A stretch of DNA of 64,000 nucleotides from Prochlorococcus sp. AG-402-L09 (lineage in GTDB: Bacteria > Cyanobacteriota > Cyanobacteriia > PCC-6307 > Cyanobiaceae), in assembly GCA_003216715.1 (NCBI GenBank), contig QCIK01000006.1, forward strand, positions 1-64,000, given 5' to 3'. Of this stretch, positions 34,890-45,612 are shown piece after piece. The translations under genes and the position numbers were made by a program. Positions within the stretch are counted from its first letter, which is position 1, and each line of letters starts with the position of its first letter. The notes beneath the pieces are model-generated. The model searched no databases. It saw nothing but the letters and a program-made list of their open reading frames with translations, and was not told the DNA's origin.

Positions 34890-35981
34890 TTAAGGTGGTA
34901 ATTCAGGGAAACCGAATCCCATTTTTAGACGAAAATTTTGAAGGGTTATACTCAGTAAAGTTAAAAAAATTATCAAGATAATCCCAATTGAAATTTGGTT
35001 CCACTTCCAATTAGCAAACTCCAGTTGATTAACCTTTCCAATTTCAAGAGGTAACAATGTTGAATCTTTTTTAAAAGTAGGTTCTAGAGGTTTGGTTTTG
35101 AAATTATTTTTATTTCTAATTTCATTAATGACTAAATTTATTTTTAATCCAGGTATTTTTGGAAGTTCTCTCAAATCAAAATAAAACTCTAAATTTTGTC
35201 TTGTGCCAATAATCCAATTTTTATTATTTGTAATTAGTTTTGGTTGTTTTATATTGAAACCACTACTCTTTGAGGCCGCTGAAGCTATTTGATTTAGCAA
35301 TTCATTCGCTTCCTCAAAGCGAATAGTTGGTGATTCAAAATGCTGGTTATACTCATTTGCTTGAATTTTTAAAATACTTTCATCATCAGAAAGATTGTCC
35401 GCAAATTCTATTTGCCATGGAATTGATTTGCCAGAATTGCTATCAATATCAAGTGAAATTTTTAGTCGATCTGGACCTGTAATACTCAAGTTTGTTGATA
35501 TATTAACGCAACCACTCAAAAGAAAAGTTAATAATAAAATAATAAATAAAGTAATTATTGAAAATCCAAAGTCCAGATTTTTTGTTGGACCCGTTGGTGG
35601 AAGTTTAATTTTCTTCTTCTTCTTCTTCGTTGTTTTAAATGACGATTTTAGAGATGGCTCCATCTCTAACTTTGGAATTTCTACAGACCAGTTGGAGGGC
35701 CTAGGTAAATGTGGAGCATCAAGTATTGCTAGAAGTTGTTTCGCCTGTTGACGAACACTATCTTTTTTGTTATTGATTAATGTTTGACAAATATTGATGG
35801 CTTTTTTTTCATCACCCTTACCCATGTAGGCAGTAACTACAATTAGTCGAATACGTCCTCCTATTTCTGTCTCTTCTTGGAAGGACAAAAGTAAAGGGTC
35901 TAATATTTTTATGCACAAATTATAATCACCTTTATCAAGGGCCGCTTCAGCAGCTTTTATAGCTGAAGCTGAGTTTGACAT
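34890..35981 (-). CDS. TPR-like plus DUF3153 membrane protein
   Basis: A 363-residue protein. The N-terminal about 95 residues look like TPR-type helices (AAEAALDKGDYNLCIKILDPLL, AYMGKGDEKKAINICQTLI), followed by a basic KKKKKKIKLPP linker, a hydrophobic segment (FSIITLFIILLLTFLLSGC, about residues 141-159), a beta-rich extracytoplasmic domain of DUF3153 type (STNLSITGPDRLKISLDID) and a second membrane segment near the C-terminus. LSGC could serve as a lipobox if processed internally, but that is speculative. Function unknown. It ends 1 bp from argB, in the same direction. Confidence 0.7.
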   Translation of the reverse strand: MSNSASAIKAAEAALDKGDYNLCIKILDPLLLSFQEETEIGGRIRLIVVTAYMGKGDEKKAINICQTLINNKKDSVRQQAKQLLAILDAPHLPRPSNWSVEIPKLEMEPSLKSSFKTTKKKKKKIKLPPTGPTKNLDFGFSIITLFIILLLTFLLSGCVNISTNLSITGPDRLKISLDIDSNSGKSIPWQIEFADNLSDDESILKIQANEYNQHFESPTIRFEEANELLNQIASAASKSSGFNIKQPKLITNNKNWIIGTRQNLEFYFDLRELPKIPGLKINLVINEIRNKNNFKTKPLEPTFKKDSTLLPLEIGKVNQLEFANWKWNQISIGIILIIFLTLLSITLQNFRLKMGFGFPELPP

Positions 35982-36896
35982 TCAACCTCTTCCCATAACC
36001 ATTGTTCCAATCCCGGCATCAGTGAAAACTTCTAATAGAAGAGCATGAGGTGTTCTTCCATCGATAATATGAGCAGCATTTACACCCTGAGCTAGCGATC
36101 GAATACAGCATTCAACTTTTGGTCTCATACCTTCTTTAACTATTCCTTTGTCTATTAATTCTCTAGCTTCTGATAGACGTATTTTTTCTATTAAGGAGGA
36201 AGGATCCTTGTCTTTCCTTAAAATCCCGGGAGTATCTGTTAAAAGAATCAATTTTTCGGCGCCTAGTGCTGCGGCAAGCTCCCCAGCAACGGTATCAGCA
36301 TTAATATTGTGAGATCTACTATCAGAAGAGTTCGCGACACTGGAAATTACTGGTACATAGCCTTCTTGGAGAAGAGGGGCTAACAGTTTTGTATTTACTT
36401 TTGCCACTTCCCCAACAAGGCCATGAGTCCCACCTCCAAGAGTTCTTGCCTCAATTAAGTTCCCATCCATTCCAGATAGCCCAACAGCTAAGCTTCCATG
36501 ATTATTAATTCCACGTACAATTTGTTTATTTACTCTCCCAACAAGAACCATTTCTACAACATCCATGGTTTTGGTGTCGGTAACACGTAAACCATCAAGG
36601 AATTCAGGCTTTATCCCTAATTTTTCTAACCATTGGTTAATTTCTGGCCCCCCTCCATGAACGACTACTATTTGTACGCCAACAGATGATAGAAGAGCTA
36701 TATCTCTTAGGACGGCATTCTGAAGAGTTTTGTCAGCCATAGCTGAACCACCATATTTGATTACGATTCTTTTATTTGCGAAACGCTGGATATAAGGAAG
36801 CGCCTCGCTTAAGACTGAAACTCTAATTGAATCTTTGTCCGTAAAAGGTTTATTCAGTTGATTACTGGAGTTTGTTTGTTTTTCTTTCTTATTCAT
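35982..36896 (-). CDS. argB: acetylglutamate kinase
   Basis: ArgB phosphorylates N-acetylglutamate, the controlled step of arginine synthesis; in cyanobacteria it is relieved from arginine feedback by PII. The amino acid kinase motifs are [13 protein letters not shown] (about residues 44-56), [54 protein letters not shown] and [12 protein letters not shown] basic N-terminal extension of about 25 residues precedes the core. The length of 304 is typical. Its start overlaps the end of the DUF2854 gene by 8 bp. Confidence 0.96.
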   Translation of the reverse strand: MNKKEKQTNSSNQLNKPFTDKDSIRVSVLSEALPYIQRFANKRIVIKYGGSAMADKTLQNAVLRDIALLSSVGVQIVVVHGGGPEINQWLEKLGIKPEFLDGLRVTDTKTMDVVEMVLVGRVNKQIVRGINNHGSLAVGLSGMDGNLIEARTLGGGTHGLVGEVAKVNTKLLAPLLQEGYVPVISSVANSSDSRSHNINADTVAGELAAALGAEKLILLTDTPGILRKDKDPSSLIEKIRLSEARELIDKGIVKEGMRPKVECCIRSLAQGVNAAHIIDGRTPHALLLEVFTDAGIGTMVMGRG

Positions 36897-37452
36897 TTTC
36901 TTGTGAATTTTCCTCTTGTTTTTGAGGAAGGAGGGTTAAATCTATTTGACCGGGTGTGGGACAAAATAATTCAGCACATAAACCTTTAGCAAAAAATCTT
37001 CCCAAACGTTCTTTTTGAGCATTCCATCTTTCTAAAGATACGGCAGCCATGTCAAATCTCATTCGTATTCCATAATTCCCATCTTTAACCAATTCTTCTA
37101 TTTCGATAAGTTGAGGGGGATTGTCTATGTCCCAAAGCTTCAGAACCCTCAAAGATGATTCAAGTTGGCAAGATTGACCATAGCGCCATCTAGTGACATC
37201 TTTAACAAGTTTTTCTAGTTCTTCAGGGCCTTTATTTCTCTCTGAGGTAAACTTACTTGCGGAAACTACTCTTAGGGCAGGAGGAACTTCAGTCGTTTTC
37301 AGTGATATGCCTATCAGAAAAATAGGCACTCCATAAAAGAAAGTTGGAACACTGAGGTTTGTTGCATCAGTGAAATATGCTGTTAAGCCAATTAAAGAAA
37401 GGAATGCTCCTCCGATGGTGATGAGATTTCCCGGGGAAAAAAATTTATTCAT
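36889..37452 (-). CDS. DUF2854 family membrane protein
   Basis: A 187-residue protein with two close hydrophobic segments at the N-terminus ([19 protein letters not shown] and [19 protein letters not shown]), then a soluble domain with [22 protein letters not shown] and [14 protein letters not shown]. This is the pattern I know from the DUF2854 family of cyanobacteria and plastids. The molecular role is unknown. It overlaps argB by 8 bp, with likely translational coupling, and is divergent from a 63-residue gene at 37506. Confidence 0.8.
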   Translation of the reverse strand: MNKFFSPGNLITIGGAFLSLIGLTAYFTDATNLSVPTFFYGVPIFLIGISLKTTEVPPALRVVSASKFTSERNKGPEELEKLVKDVTRWRYGQSCQLESSLRVLKLWDIDNPPQLIEIEELVKDGNYGIRMRFDMAAVSLERWNAQKERLGRFFAKGLCAELFCPTPGQIDLTLLPQKQEENSQENE

Positions 37453-37505
37453 GAGTGTAATTCTGGCTAAAATTTGTTGAAGATGGGTTTTAAGGAGACA
37501 GTCTC

Positions 37506-37697
37506 ATGGCCTCACACCAAAAACAATTTTCTGATTTAACTGAACTTGTTGAAAAATTAAACAAGGATAGATCATGGATTCTTGAACAACTAGATAGAGG
37601 TAGCTGGCCTGAATTTAGACCTGATCTAGCTGCATTGGAGAGAGAGTTAGGACAACTCTTGACTAGGGCTACAGAATATATTGAAGAGAATTGTTGA
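37506..37697 (+). CDS. small conserved helical protein (63 residues), unknown function
   Basis: MASHQKQFSDLTELVEKLNK opens a highly charged, wholly helical-looking protein with DRSWILEQLDRGSWPEFRPDL and the end ATEYIEENC. No membrane segment is visible. GGAG lies 9 bases before the ATG. It sits alone on the plus strand between divergent DUF2854 and convergent ssb, with a 6-bp gap to ssb. The opposite-strand frame at 37490-37720 is a shadow. Confidence 0.65.
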   Translation: MASHQKQFSDLTELVEKLNKDRSWILEQLDRGSWPEFRPDLAALERELGQLLTRATEYIEENC

Positions 37698-37703
37698 TCC
37701 AAT

Positions 37704-38141
37704 TTAAAATGGAATGTCATCAGTATCAGGCACTAATGGTGAACTATCCCATTTGACACTCTCGTTATTTAAAGTAGATGATGATTCATTTTTCTGATTT
37801 GAAAGGGGTTTGGACGGTATTTCTGAAACAGATGAGTTGTTAGAGAAGGGGTGAATTCTAGAGAGGGTAAATTCAGCTCGTTTTTCTTTAGTACCATCTT
37901 GTCGCGGAACAGAATTCATTCTTAAACGTCCTTCTATTATTAATTTAGAATTGACTTGAACTGTGTTTTGAAGCTCTTCTGCTAATTTCCCCCAACCAAT
38001 AACCTTAATTGTGCTGGGAGGATCATCGGCACGGAGGCTTGCAAATTCAGCTTCCATTTCAGCCAGAGGAGTTTTGTTGTCTTGGGTAAAACGAACTGTT
38101 GGTGCTTTTTTTACCAGAATCTCAAGCATGCAATGGTTCAT
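37704..38141 (-). CDS. ssb: single-stranded DNA-binding protein
   Basis: SSB coats single-stranded DNA in replication and repair. The OB-fold is seen as MNHCMLEILVKKAPTVRFTQ, KTPLAEMEAEFASLR, TIKVIGWGKLAEELQ, SKLIIEGRLRMN and RAEFTLSRIHPF. The disordered acidic tail ends LVPDTDDIPF, close to the DDDIPF partner-binding tip of bacterial SSB. The length of 145 fits cyanobacterial SSB. The start MNHCMLE at 38141 is chosen; an internal ATG four codons on is possible. Divergent from cobK with only 15 bp between starts. Confidence 0.9.
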   Translation of the reverse strand: MNHCMLEILVKKAPTVRFTQDNKTPLAEMEAEFASLRADDPPSTIKVIGWGKLAEELQNTVQVNSKLIIEGRLRMNSVPRQDGTKEKRAEFTLSRIHPFSNNSSVSEIPSKPLSNQKNESSSTLNNESVKWDSSPLVPDTDDIPF

Positions 38142-38156
38142 TTTTTTCTTTAGTTA

Positions 38157-38981
38157 TTGTGGTTCATCTTGATGGATATGAGCGAAAAATGCCAGCCACA
38201 TCTTTGGTTGTTAACAGGAACAGGCGAAGGGCATATTTTTGCTAAGTGTTTAATGAAAGAAGGATGGAGAATTACAGTGAGTGTTGTTTCGGAGAGAGCT
38301 TCAATTCCATATGAAAAATTAAACTTAGAAAAAATATTAATTGGTGCCTTGATTAGTGAGAAAGAGATACGAAGTGTGATTTTAAATGCAAGAGATAATC
38401 AAAATGAATTTGATTGTGTTGTTGATCTGACCCACCCATTTGCTACAAAAATCACACCAACAATCTCAAAAGTTTGTAAGGAACTAGGTCAAACTTTTAT
38501 TAGGTATGAGAGACCTATTGATAATATTTCAAATGCATTGCTAATAAAAAAATTTAGTGACTTGGAAAATTATGATTTAAAAAATAAATCTATTTTGCTC
38601 GCTGTAGGTGTAAGACATCTTCAGGAAGCTCTAACTATTTTAAGAGATTCAGGAGCTAATGTTTATGCAAGAGTTTTAGCAAATCCTGAAAGTATAAGAA
38701 AAACTTTATCTTCGTCAATTCAGAAAAATAATTTTGCAGTATTAAACCCTTCAGTTTCTAGTAATGGTGAAATTGAGAAAGCATTGATTAGGAGATGGTC
38801 TATCGATGGTGTTGTCTGTAGACAATCAGGTGGAAAGAATGAAATCTTATGGCATAGAATTTGTTTGAGTATGAGGATTGATCTTTGTTTATTGGAGAGA
38901 CCCCATAAACTTCAATATATTAATTCAATTGATAATTATGAAGAATTAATAAAAAGATTAAAATCCATTAAAATGGAATAA
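38157..38981 (+). CDS. cobK: precorrin-6A reductase
   Basis: CobK/CbiJ reduces precorrin-6A with NAD(P)H in corrin ring formation. The features are LWLLTGTGEGHIFAKCL at about residues 17-33 (nucleotide-binding loop), DCVVDLTHPFATKITPTISKVCKEL at about 87-111, FIRYERP, and the C-terminal SIDGVVCRQSGGKNEILWHRI, all matching the family. The length of 274 is slightly long; the ATG at 38178 (MSEKCQPHLWLL) is a plausible true start. cutA follows 16 bp downstream. Confidence 0.88.
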   Translation: MWFILMDMSEKCQPHLWLLTGTGEGHIFAKCLMKEGWRITVSVVSERASIPYEKLNLEKILIGALISEKEIRSVILNARDNQNEFDCVVDLTHPFATKITPTISKVCKELGQTFIRYERPIDNISNALLIKKFSDLENYDLKNKSILLAVGVRHLQEALTILRDSGANVYARVLANPESIRKTLSSSIQKNNFAVLNPSVSSNGEIEKALIRRWSIDGVVCRQSGGKNEILWHRICLSMRIDLCLLERPHKLQYINSIDNYEELIKRLKSIKME

Positions 38982-38997
38982 AAAATTTTCAAATACC

Positions 38998-39321
38998 ATG
39001 ATTCATTTTGATTTTGACCAGGTAATTTATTTGGTTATAACTACTGAAGTAGACAAAAAAACTGCATTTAAATTAGGTAATTTACTCTTAAAAGAGAAAT
39101 TAATACCTTGTGTGACGTTTAAAAATATTGAGTCGTATTTCTGGTGGGAGGGAGATATAAATCAATCGAAAGAAGTACAATTAATGATTAAGTGTAAGGA
39201 GGAAAATATAGATAAGGTTTGTAATAAGATTACTGAGTGGCACACCTACGAGGTTCCAGAAATAATTTATTTTCCTGTTTCAACTAGTAAAAATTACTAT
39301 CTTTGGGCAAATTCTATTTGA
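38998..39321 (+). CDS. cutA: CutA-type divalent cation tolerance protein
   Basis: A trimeric CutA1-like protein of 107 residues. Matches are VIYLVITTEVDKKTAFKLGNLLL at the start, the middle CVTFKNIESYFWWEGDINQSKE and the end TYEVPEIIYFPVSTSKNYYLW. Family members bind Cu and other divalent metals, but their physiological role is unsettled. It is 16 bp after cobK and probably cotranscribed; convergent with the PfkB kinase with an 11-bp gap. Confidence 0.92.
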   Translation: MIHFDFDQVIYLVITTEVDKKTAFKLGNLLLKEKLIPCVTFKNIESYFWWEGDINQSKEVQLMIKCKEENIDKVCNKITEWHTYEVPEIIYFPVSTSKNYYLWANSI

Positions 39322-39332
39322 GCTTTCAAGGC

Positions 39333-40340
39333 TTAGGTTGATAAATGTGAATTGATTAAATTTAAAAGATCAATATTTGATCTAGATCCCATTTCTGTAA
39401 CGATCTGTCCTGCACAAATTGATCCAATTTTTGCTGATTGTTCTGGATTTAGACCATCTGCAAGCCCTTTTAGAAAACCTCCAGCATAAAGATCCCCTGC
39501 GCCAGTAGTATCGATTGCCTTCCCAAGAATGAAAGGATCTATAGTGATTTCTTGGCAATTTGAAATTAAAATTGAGCCGTTCTTACCAATTGTGATTGCG
39601 GCAAGAGCACATTTTTTTTTCAATTTTTCTATCGCTGTTTTTAGAGAGGAGGTTTTATATAATGTTGTTATTTCATCTTCATTGGCAAATAAGATATCTA
39701 TGTAATCTTCAACTAGTTTGAGAAAACTCTCGCGATGTCTATTTACACAAAAAGAATCAGAAAGGGATAAAGCAACTTTTCTTCCTGCATTTTTAGCTAT
39801 TTCTGCAGCTTTAATAAATGCATTTTTAGCAGCTGGGTTGTCCCAAAGGTATCCCTCTAAGTAAAGTATTTTTGCTTCCCTAACTGCTGAAAGATCTATA
39901 TCCTCGGGTTCTAGTAGAACTGAAGCACCTAGATAAGTACACATTGTTCTCTGTGCATCGGGAGTGACAAAAATCATACATCTAGCAGTCGAGGGGCCAA
40001 CGGATGATGGAGGAGTCTTAAAAATGGTCCCAGTGCTTGATATCTCCTCTGTAAAGATTTTTCCAAGGTTGTCATTTTTTACCCTGCCAATGAATGCCGC
40101 TTTCCCCCCTAGTTGGGCTACACATGCTAATGAATTAGCAACAGAACCTCCAGATCTCTGAATTCTGTTAGTAGTCATTTCATAAAGTTCTTTGGCTTTG
40201 TTTTCATCAATCAAGGTCATTGAACCTTTGTTGAAAGATAGTCTTTCAATGTGAGACTCATCTGTGGTTGTTAATACGTCTACAATTGCATTGCCGATCC
40301 CAACAACATCAAGATAAGATTCTTCTGTTTTATTTGTCAT
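39333..40340 (-). CDS. PfkB family sugar/nucleoside kinase
   Basis: A 335-residue ribokinase-fold enzyme. N-terminal pattern DVVGIGNAIVDVLTTTDESH, followed by GGSVANSLACVAQLGGKAAFIGRVKND (PfkB signature 1; about residues 58-84). Signature 2 with the catalytic Asp is AIDTTGAGDLYAGGFLKG at about 282-299. The substrate cannot be fixed; resemblance is closest to adenosine-kinase-like and related carbohydrate kinases. It lies 33 bp downstream of purA on the same strand, which would fit a purine-related role, but this is inference only. Confidence 0.88.
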   Translation of the reverse strand: MTNKTEESYLDVVGIGNAIVDVLTTTDESHIERLSFNKGSMTLIDENKAKELYEMTTNRIQRSGGSVANSLACVAQLGGKAAFIGRVKNDNLGKIFTEEISSTGTIFKTPPSSVGPSTARCMIFVTPDAQRTMCTYLGASVLLEPEDIDLSAVREAKILYLEGYLWDNPAAKNAFIKAAEIAKNAGRKVALSLSDSFCVNRHRESFLKLVEDYIDILFANEDEITTLYKTSSLKTAIEKLKKKCALAAITIGKNGSILISNCQEITIDPFILGKAIDTTGAGDLYAGGFLKGLADGLNPEQSAKIGSICAGQIVTEMGSRSNIDLLNLINSHLST

Positions 40341-40373
40341 TACTTTAATAATGAGACCAAAATGAATAGTTTT

Positions 40374-41756
<1,383 letters not shown>

Positions 41757-41767
41757 TCAAAGAAATG

Positions 41768-41788
41768 AATTAAAGATTATCTTTAATT
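41768..41788 (-). terminator. small hairpin at the psb27 stop codon
   Basis: AATTAAAGA (41768-41776) pairs with TCTTTAATT (41780-41788) around a 3-nt loop. It covers the psb27 stop codon (41783-41785). On the minus strand it is followed by CATTTCTTT, a poor T tract, so termination is uncertain; it could protect the psb27 mRNA 3' end. Confidence 0.35.
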
Positions 41789-42217
41789 ATCTCTAATTGC
41801 CAATTTCTCTGCTTTAGAAAGTTCTTTATTTAATCTATCTTTAAGATTTTCAGGAACAGGTCTGTTTGCAAAAGTTTTGTAATGACCTGATAAAGCATTT
41901 AATGCAGTTTGCATTGTTGTAAAGGTAGTGGAAGTATTTACTTGAGATCGATTTCTATATCTAGAAATGTAATCGCTTATTAGAAAAACAGCTTCTTTTT
42001 CTTCCTCTGATAGCCCTTTATCTTCTTTAGGTAAAGTTATGGTCTCTTTTAAAGTTGATGAGACTGAAATAGTGTCTTTAGCGAAATCCCCAGTCATTAG
42101 TGTTTTAGCTGCATTCACTTCTGAAGCGAATTGAAAGAATATGAGGCATAAGCCAAGGCATATAGCCAAAGCTGCCCTCACCAACCTAATGGAGAGGTGA
42201 TGAAAGGCAGAAATCAT
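41783..42217 (-). CDS. psb27: photosystem II assembly factor Psb27
   Basis: Psb27 binds the lumenal side of CP43 during PSII assembly and repair. A hydrophobic signal (AALAICLGLCLIFFQFASEVNA) ends in an AxA-type site at about residue 36. The mature domain has the four-helix Psb27 features: LSEEEKEAVFLISDYISRYRNR, TTFTTMQTALNALSGHYKTF, and the end LNKELSKAEKLAIRDN. I see no clear lipobox at the signal end, although many cyanobacterial Psb27 proteins are lipoproteins. The length of 144 is normal. Confidence 0.93.
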   Translation of the reverse strand: MISAFHHLSIRLVRAALAICLGLCLIFFQFASEVNAAKTLMTGDFAKDTISVSSTLKETITLPKEDKGLSEEEKEAVFLISDYISRYRNRSQVNTSTTFTTMQTALNALSGHYKTFANRPVPENLKDRLNKELSKAEKLAIRDN

Positions 42218-42262
42218 TTTTTTTTTGCAATTAAACAGACTCTAGAGTCCTTTGGGCTCGAT

Positions 42263-44053
42263 TTATCGTTTTTCAATATTAAATTCTTCTGATAGTTTTT
42301 TTAAAACGGATGTGAGATCTAATGATTCTGTAGTTTTTGTTTTTCTATTATGCAATTCAACTAGTCCAGAATTGGCTTCTCTACCTGCAACAATTCTCCA
42401 GGGGATGCCAATAAGGTCTGCATCTTTAAACTTTATTCCAGCTCTCTCTTCCCTATCGTCAAGTAGTGCATCGACTTGATTCTCTAATAACTTTTGATAG
42501 ATTTCTTCAGCTAAAGTTTTCTGCTCAGTATTTTTTATATTTGCAATAATAATTATGACTTCAAATGGGGCAATTGATACCGGCCAAATAATACCTAAAT
42601 CATCGTGATTTTGTTCTACTGCAGCTTGCGCTAACCTGGAAATACCAATTCCATAGCATCCCATCCAAAAGGGATCTTCTAACCCTTTTTCATTAGTGAA
42701 AGTTGCATTTAATGATTTTGAATACTTTTTCCCTAATTGGAATATATGCCCTATTTCTATTCCTCTACATTCTTTAAGTGTTTGAGTATTATCGTGAATA
42801 CATCTGTCTCCAGGTTTGGCTTTTCTAATATCGCATATAAGCTGTTCAGTATGAATTAAATTCCAATTGTAAAAAATTTTATGCTCATTATTAATATTAT
42901 TTCCACAAATAAAACTTTTCATATTCTTTGCAGAAGTGTCAGAAATTCTTATGAATTTCTTTTCCCATACTTTTGCTTTTGAGAGTAGATTATCGCTAAG
43001 ATCAGGACCTATAAAGCCAAATGGTATATCAGTAATACCTTGTTTTTTTATATCTTCATTTGAAATCGCTCTAATATCTAATACATTTTGTTTTAAAAAA
43101 TGAGATATTTCATTTGAAAGCTTAATCTCATTTACCTCTTGGTCTCCCCTAATACTAATTAAAACCGGATATTTTTTATTATCATCGCACGTTGCGAGAT
43201 AAGCTAAAACTTTTACAATTTGGGTTGGATGGAAATTATTATATTTGCATAATTCTTCTATCGTTCTCTGATTAGTAGTTTTGATTATTGAAGGCTTATT
43301 GTTCTTTAATGACTGTCCTTCTTCAATAATTGAAACTGCTTTTTCTTGATTAGCACCATATTTACCATCAGAACTTATTAAAATTAAGTCTTCTCCAGCT
43401 TCTGCTGTAACCATAAATTCTTGAGATGCTGCACCACCAATCGCTCCACTATCGGCATCGACACAAACGAAATCTAGGCCGCACTTAGTAAATATATTTT
43501 GATAAGCATTTCTCATTTCAGAATAAGTTGATTTAAGATCATTCTCACTTGCATGAAATGAGTAAGCATCCTTCATAATGAATTCTCTGCTTCTCATTAA
43601 TCCAAATCTTGGCCTGATTTCATCTCTAAATTTAGTTTGAATTTGGAATATATTGATTGGTAATTGTTTGTAAGAGTGAATTGTTTGCGAAATTATTTGA
43701 GTAATCACCTCTTCATGAGTTGGCCCTAGCCCTAGCTCTTTACCTTGTCTATCTTTTAAGCTGAACATAATACCTTCTCCCTCTGTGTAAGGCTTCCATC
43801 TCCCACTCTTCTCCCATATTTCTGAAGGTTGAAGTTGAGGGAGAAGTGTTTGAAGACAACCTTTGCTTATTAACTCTTTTTCAACAATCAGGGTTATTTT
43901 TTTTAAGACTTTCCAGAGCAATGGCATATAAGCATAAATACCTCCAGTAAGCCGTTTGATAAAGCCTCCTCTTAAAAGTAACTGATGTGAAATTATATCT
44001 GCTTCCGCAGGGACGTCTCTTAGAGTGACCAGCATTAGGCGGGAGACGCGCAT
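42263..44053 (-). CDS. proS: prolyl-tRNA synthetase (bacterial type)
   Basis: ProS charges tRNA-Pro. Class II motifs are visible: motif 1 GFIKRLTGGIYAYMPLLWKV, motif 2 with TKFRDEIRPRFGLMRSREFIMKDAYSF (in part; around residues 135-160) and motif 3 near GCYGIGISRLAQAAVEQ. Between motifs 2 and 3 is the inserted editing-type domain (about residues 225-390), as in bacterial-type ProS. The C-terminal anticodon domain has PVSIAPFEVIIIIA. The length of 596 is normal. It lies 45 bp upstream of psb27. Confidence 0.96.
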   Translation of the reverse strand: MRVSRLMLVTLRDVPAEADIISHQLLLRGGFIKRLTGGIYAYMPLLWKVLKKITLIVEKELISKGCLQTLLPQLQPSEIWEKSGRWKPYTEGEGIMFSLKDRQGKELGLGPTHEEVITQIISQTIHSYKQLPINIFQIQTKFRDEIRPRFGLMRSREFIMKDAYSFHASENDLKSTYSEMRNAYQNIFTKCGLDFVCVDADSGAIGGAASQEFMVTAEAGEDLILISSDGKYGANQEKAVSIIEEGQSLKNNKPSIIKTTNQRTIEELCKYNNFHPTQIVKVLAYLATCDDNKKYPVLISIRGDQEVNEIKLSNEISHFLKQNVLDIRAISNEDIKKQGITDIPFGFIGPDLSDNLLSKAKVWEKKFIRISDTSAKNMKSFICGNNINNEHKIFYNWNLIHTEQLICDIRKAKPGDRCIHDNTQTLKECRGIEIGHIFQLGKKYSKSLNATFTNEKGLEDPFWMGCYGIGISRLAQAAVEQNHDDLGIIWPVSIAPFEVIIIIANIKNTEQKTLAEEIYQKLLENQVDALLDDREERAGIKFKDADLIGIPWRIVAGREANSGLVELHNRKTKTTESLDLTSVLKKLSEEFNIEKR

Positions 44054-44226
44054 GAGCCTAAGATTTAAACCTTTCTGACATTAGTACTTTGAGTGTTTGC
44101 CCAAAAAAGATCTACAGGGAATGTGCGGGAATCATGTTGTTTTTTTAAAGTGTTCAAATGTACATGGTGTTAATTTGATAGATCTGCTAATTTCTTTCAC
44201 ATGTGTTTTGGAAGCTCTCTTTAGCA

Positions 44227-44691
44227 ATGTTTAACGGGTCTGTAAATTTAGGAACAAATGGAAGAGCAGAAGAGCCTATTGATAAAGTATTGAATCAATC
44301 TTCCAACTTAAGTGATGCATTATTAAATATAGATGACGTACAGAAAACATTGAATAGATCTAGAGCGTCTGTTTATAGATATACAAACACTGACACTAGG
44401 AATCTTAATCCACCATTTAATCCTAGAAAGCTAAATACTGAATTTAGAAGCGATCAGAAAGATCAATTGCTTTTTCATCCCAATGAAGTTGCAAGATTTG
44501 CAAAAGATATTCTTAGAATCAAGGAAGTCACAGTTGAAGTACTTAATTCTCCATCATCAGAAACTCAAAATATTCTTACAGCAATACTTGAGGAGTTGAG
44601 AATTATTAGAAATAAACTTGATGAAAAATATGATTCGAATAATCATAGTCTTTCTAATCGTTTAGAAGATACTGACAGAAAGGCTGCTTAA
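44227..44691 (+). CDS. putative DNA-binding protein with HTH-like segment
   Basis: A roughly 154-residue soluble protein. The segment NIDDVQKTLNRSRASVYRYT (about residues 35-54) resembles the helix-turn-helix of excisionase/MerR-type proteins, and LFHPNEVARFAKDILRIKE follows. The C-terminal part is helical, with ILTAILEELRIIRNKLDEKY. ATG at 44227 is preferred to a GTG 24 bases upstream. Target and function are unknown. It is divergent from proS, and a 103-bp spacer follows it. Confidence 0.6.
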   Translation: MFNGSVNLGTNGRAEEPIDKVLNQSSNLSDALLNIDDVQKTLNRSRASVYRYTNTDTRNLNPPFNPRKLNTEFRSDQKDQLLFHPNEVARFAKDILRIKEVTVEVLNSPSSETQNILTAILEELRIIRNKLDEKYDSNNHSLSNRLEDTDRKAA

Positions 44692-44794
44692 CTATTCTTG
44701 AATGTGGGATAATATTTGTATAGATTTAATTGAATGAAGTCTTTTAATTGAGTTACACAAATTCAACTAAGATTTTATCTATTCCAAAATCTCA

Positions 44795-45046
44795 ATGGAT
44801 ATAGAATCAAAATTAATTAAAAAGCAATCTTCTGAGCTTGATCCTGCTTTGTTTAATAAAGAAGCTGATCAACAATCTTCTGATGATGAAGATCCTTACA
44901 GTTTTAATAGTACATCAACTTCTTTAATTGGTTTAGCAATAGTATTTGTAATGCTTGGCATACCTTTATTAGCTGTCATTAGTGAAAAGCCAGAAACAAC
45001 AAAAAGCTTCATACCGACTTCAATAAATCAAAATGGACCTGAGTGA
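44795..45046 (+). CDS. small single-pass membrane protein (83 residues), unknown function
   Basis: The N-terminal half is acidic and polar (ESKLIKKQSSELDPALFNKE, then DDEDPYSFNS); one hydrophobic segment, SLIGLAIVFVMLGIPLLAVI at about residues 43-62, is followed by a short tail. The 3' end overlaps the ppa start by 14 bp, implying coupling with the pyrophosphatase. I recognise no family. Confidence 0.6.
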   Translation: MDIESKLIKKQSSELDPALFNKEADQQSSDDEDPYSFNSTSTSLIGLAIVFVMLGIPLLAVISEKPETTKSFIPTSINQNGPE

Positions 45047-45560
45047 TCTTCCTCCTTCACCATCGCCTGGATTAGTAAATCTAGTTGTCGAGATTCCTGC
45101 TGGAAGTAGAAATAAATATGAATATTTTAGCTCTGCAGGCATTATGGCTCTAGATAGAGTTTTACATTCTTCAGTGAGATATCCATTTGATTATGGATTT
45201 ATTCCAAATACTCTGGCTGAGGATGGAGCGCCGCTTGATGCAATGGTTGTTATGGAAGAACCCACTTTTGCAGGTTGCTTGATCCAGGCAAGACCTATAG
45301 GTGTGCTTGATATGCATGATTCAGGGGCATACGATGGCAAACTTTTATGTATACCTACCGCTGATCCAAGGCAAAGAGAAATTAATACTATTAAGCAAAT
45401 AGCACAGAATCAATTGGAGGATGTAGCTGAGTTTTTTAGAACTTACAAAAGCCTTGAAGGGAGGGTGATCGTAATAGATGGATGGAGAGATTATGATGCT
45501 GTTGATGAATTATTGAATAGCTGCATAGAGGCTTATCAATCTGATATTAGAAAAAAATAA
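45033..45560 (+). CDS. ppa: inorganic pyrophosphatase, family I (canonical cyanobacterial type)
   Basis: A compact 175-residue enzyme. Catalytic elements: VVEIPAGSRNKYEYFSSAG (Glu, Lys and Glu), MALDRVLHSSVRYPFDYGFIPNT (Arg, Tyr), the signature EDGAPLDAMVV (Asp pair), and SGAYDGKLLCIPTADPR, then FFRTYKSLEGR with the Tyr-Lys pair. It is shorter and more regular than the copy at 29263 and is probably the housekeeping enzyme. The start ATG lies within the end of the upstream small membrane protein gene. Confidence 0.95.
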   Translation: MDLSDLPPSPSPGLVNLVVEIPAGSRNKYEYFSSAGIMALDRVLHSSVRYPFDYGFIPNTLAEDGAPLDAMVVMEEPTFAGCLIQARPIGVLDMHDSGAYDGKLLCIPTADPRQREINTIKQIAQNQLEDVAEFFRTYKSLEGRVIVIDGWRDYDAVDELLNSCIEAYQSDIRKK

Positions 45561-45612
45561 TTATTTTGATTTGATTTCTTTGAGTGAAATGATTGCTGCT
45601 AATCTTTAAAAT

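Noticed and set aside
37490-37720. Minus-strand 76-residue frame
   Set aside because: It mirrors the better-supported plus-strand gene at 37506 and has unlikely composition with scattered Cys and Ser.
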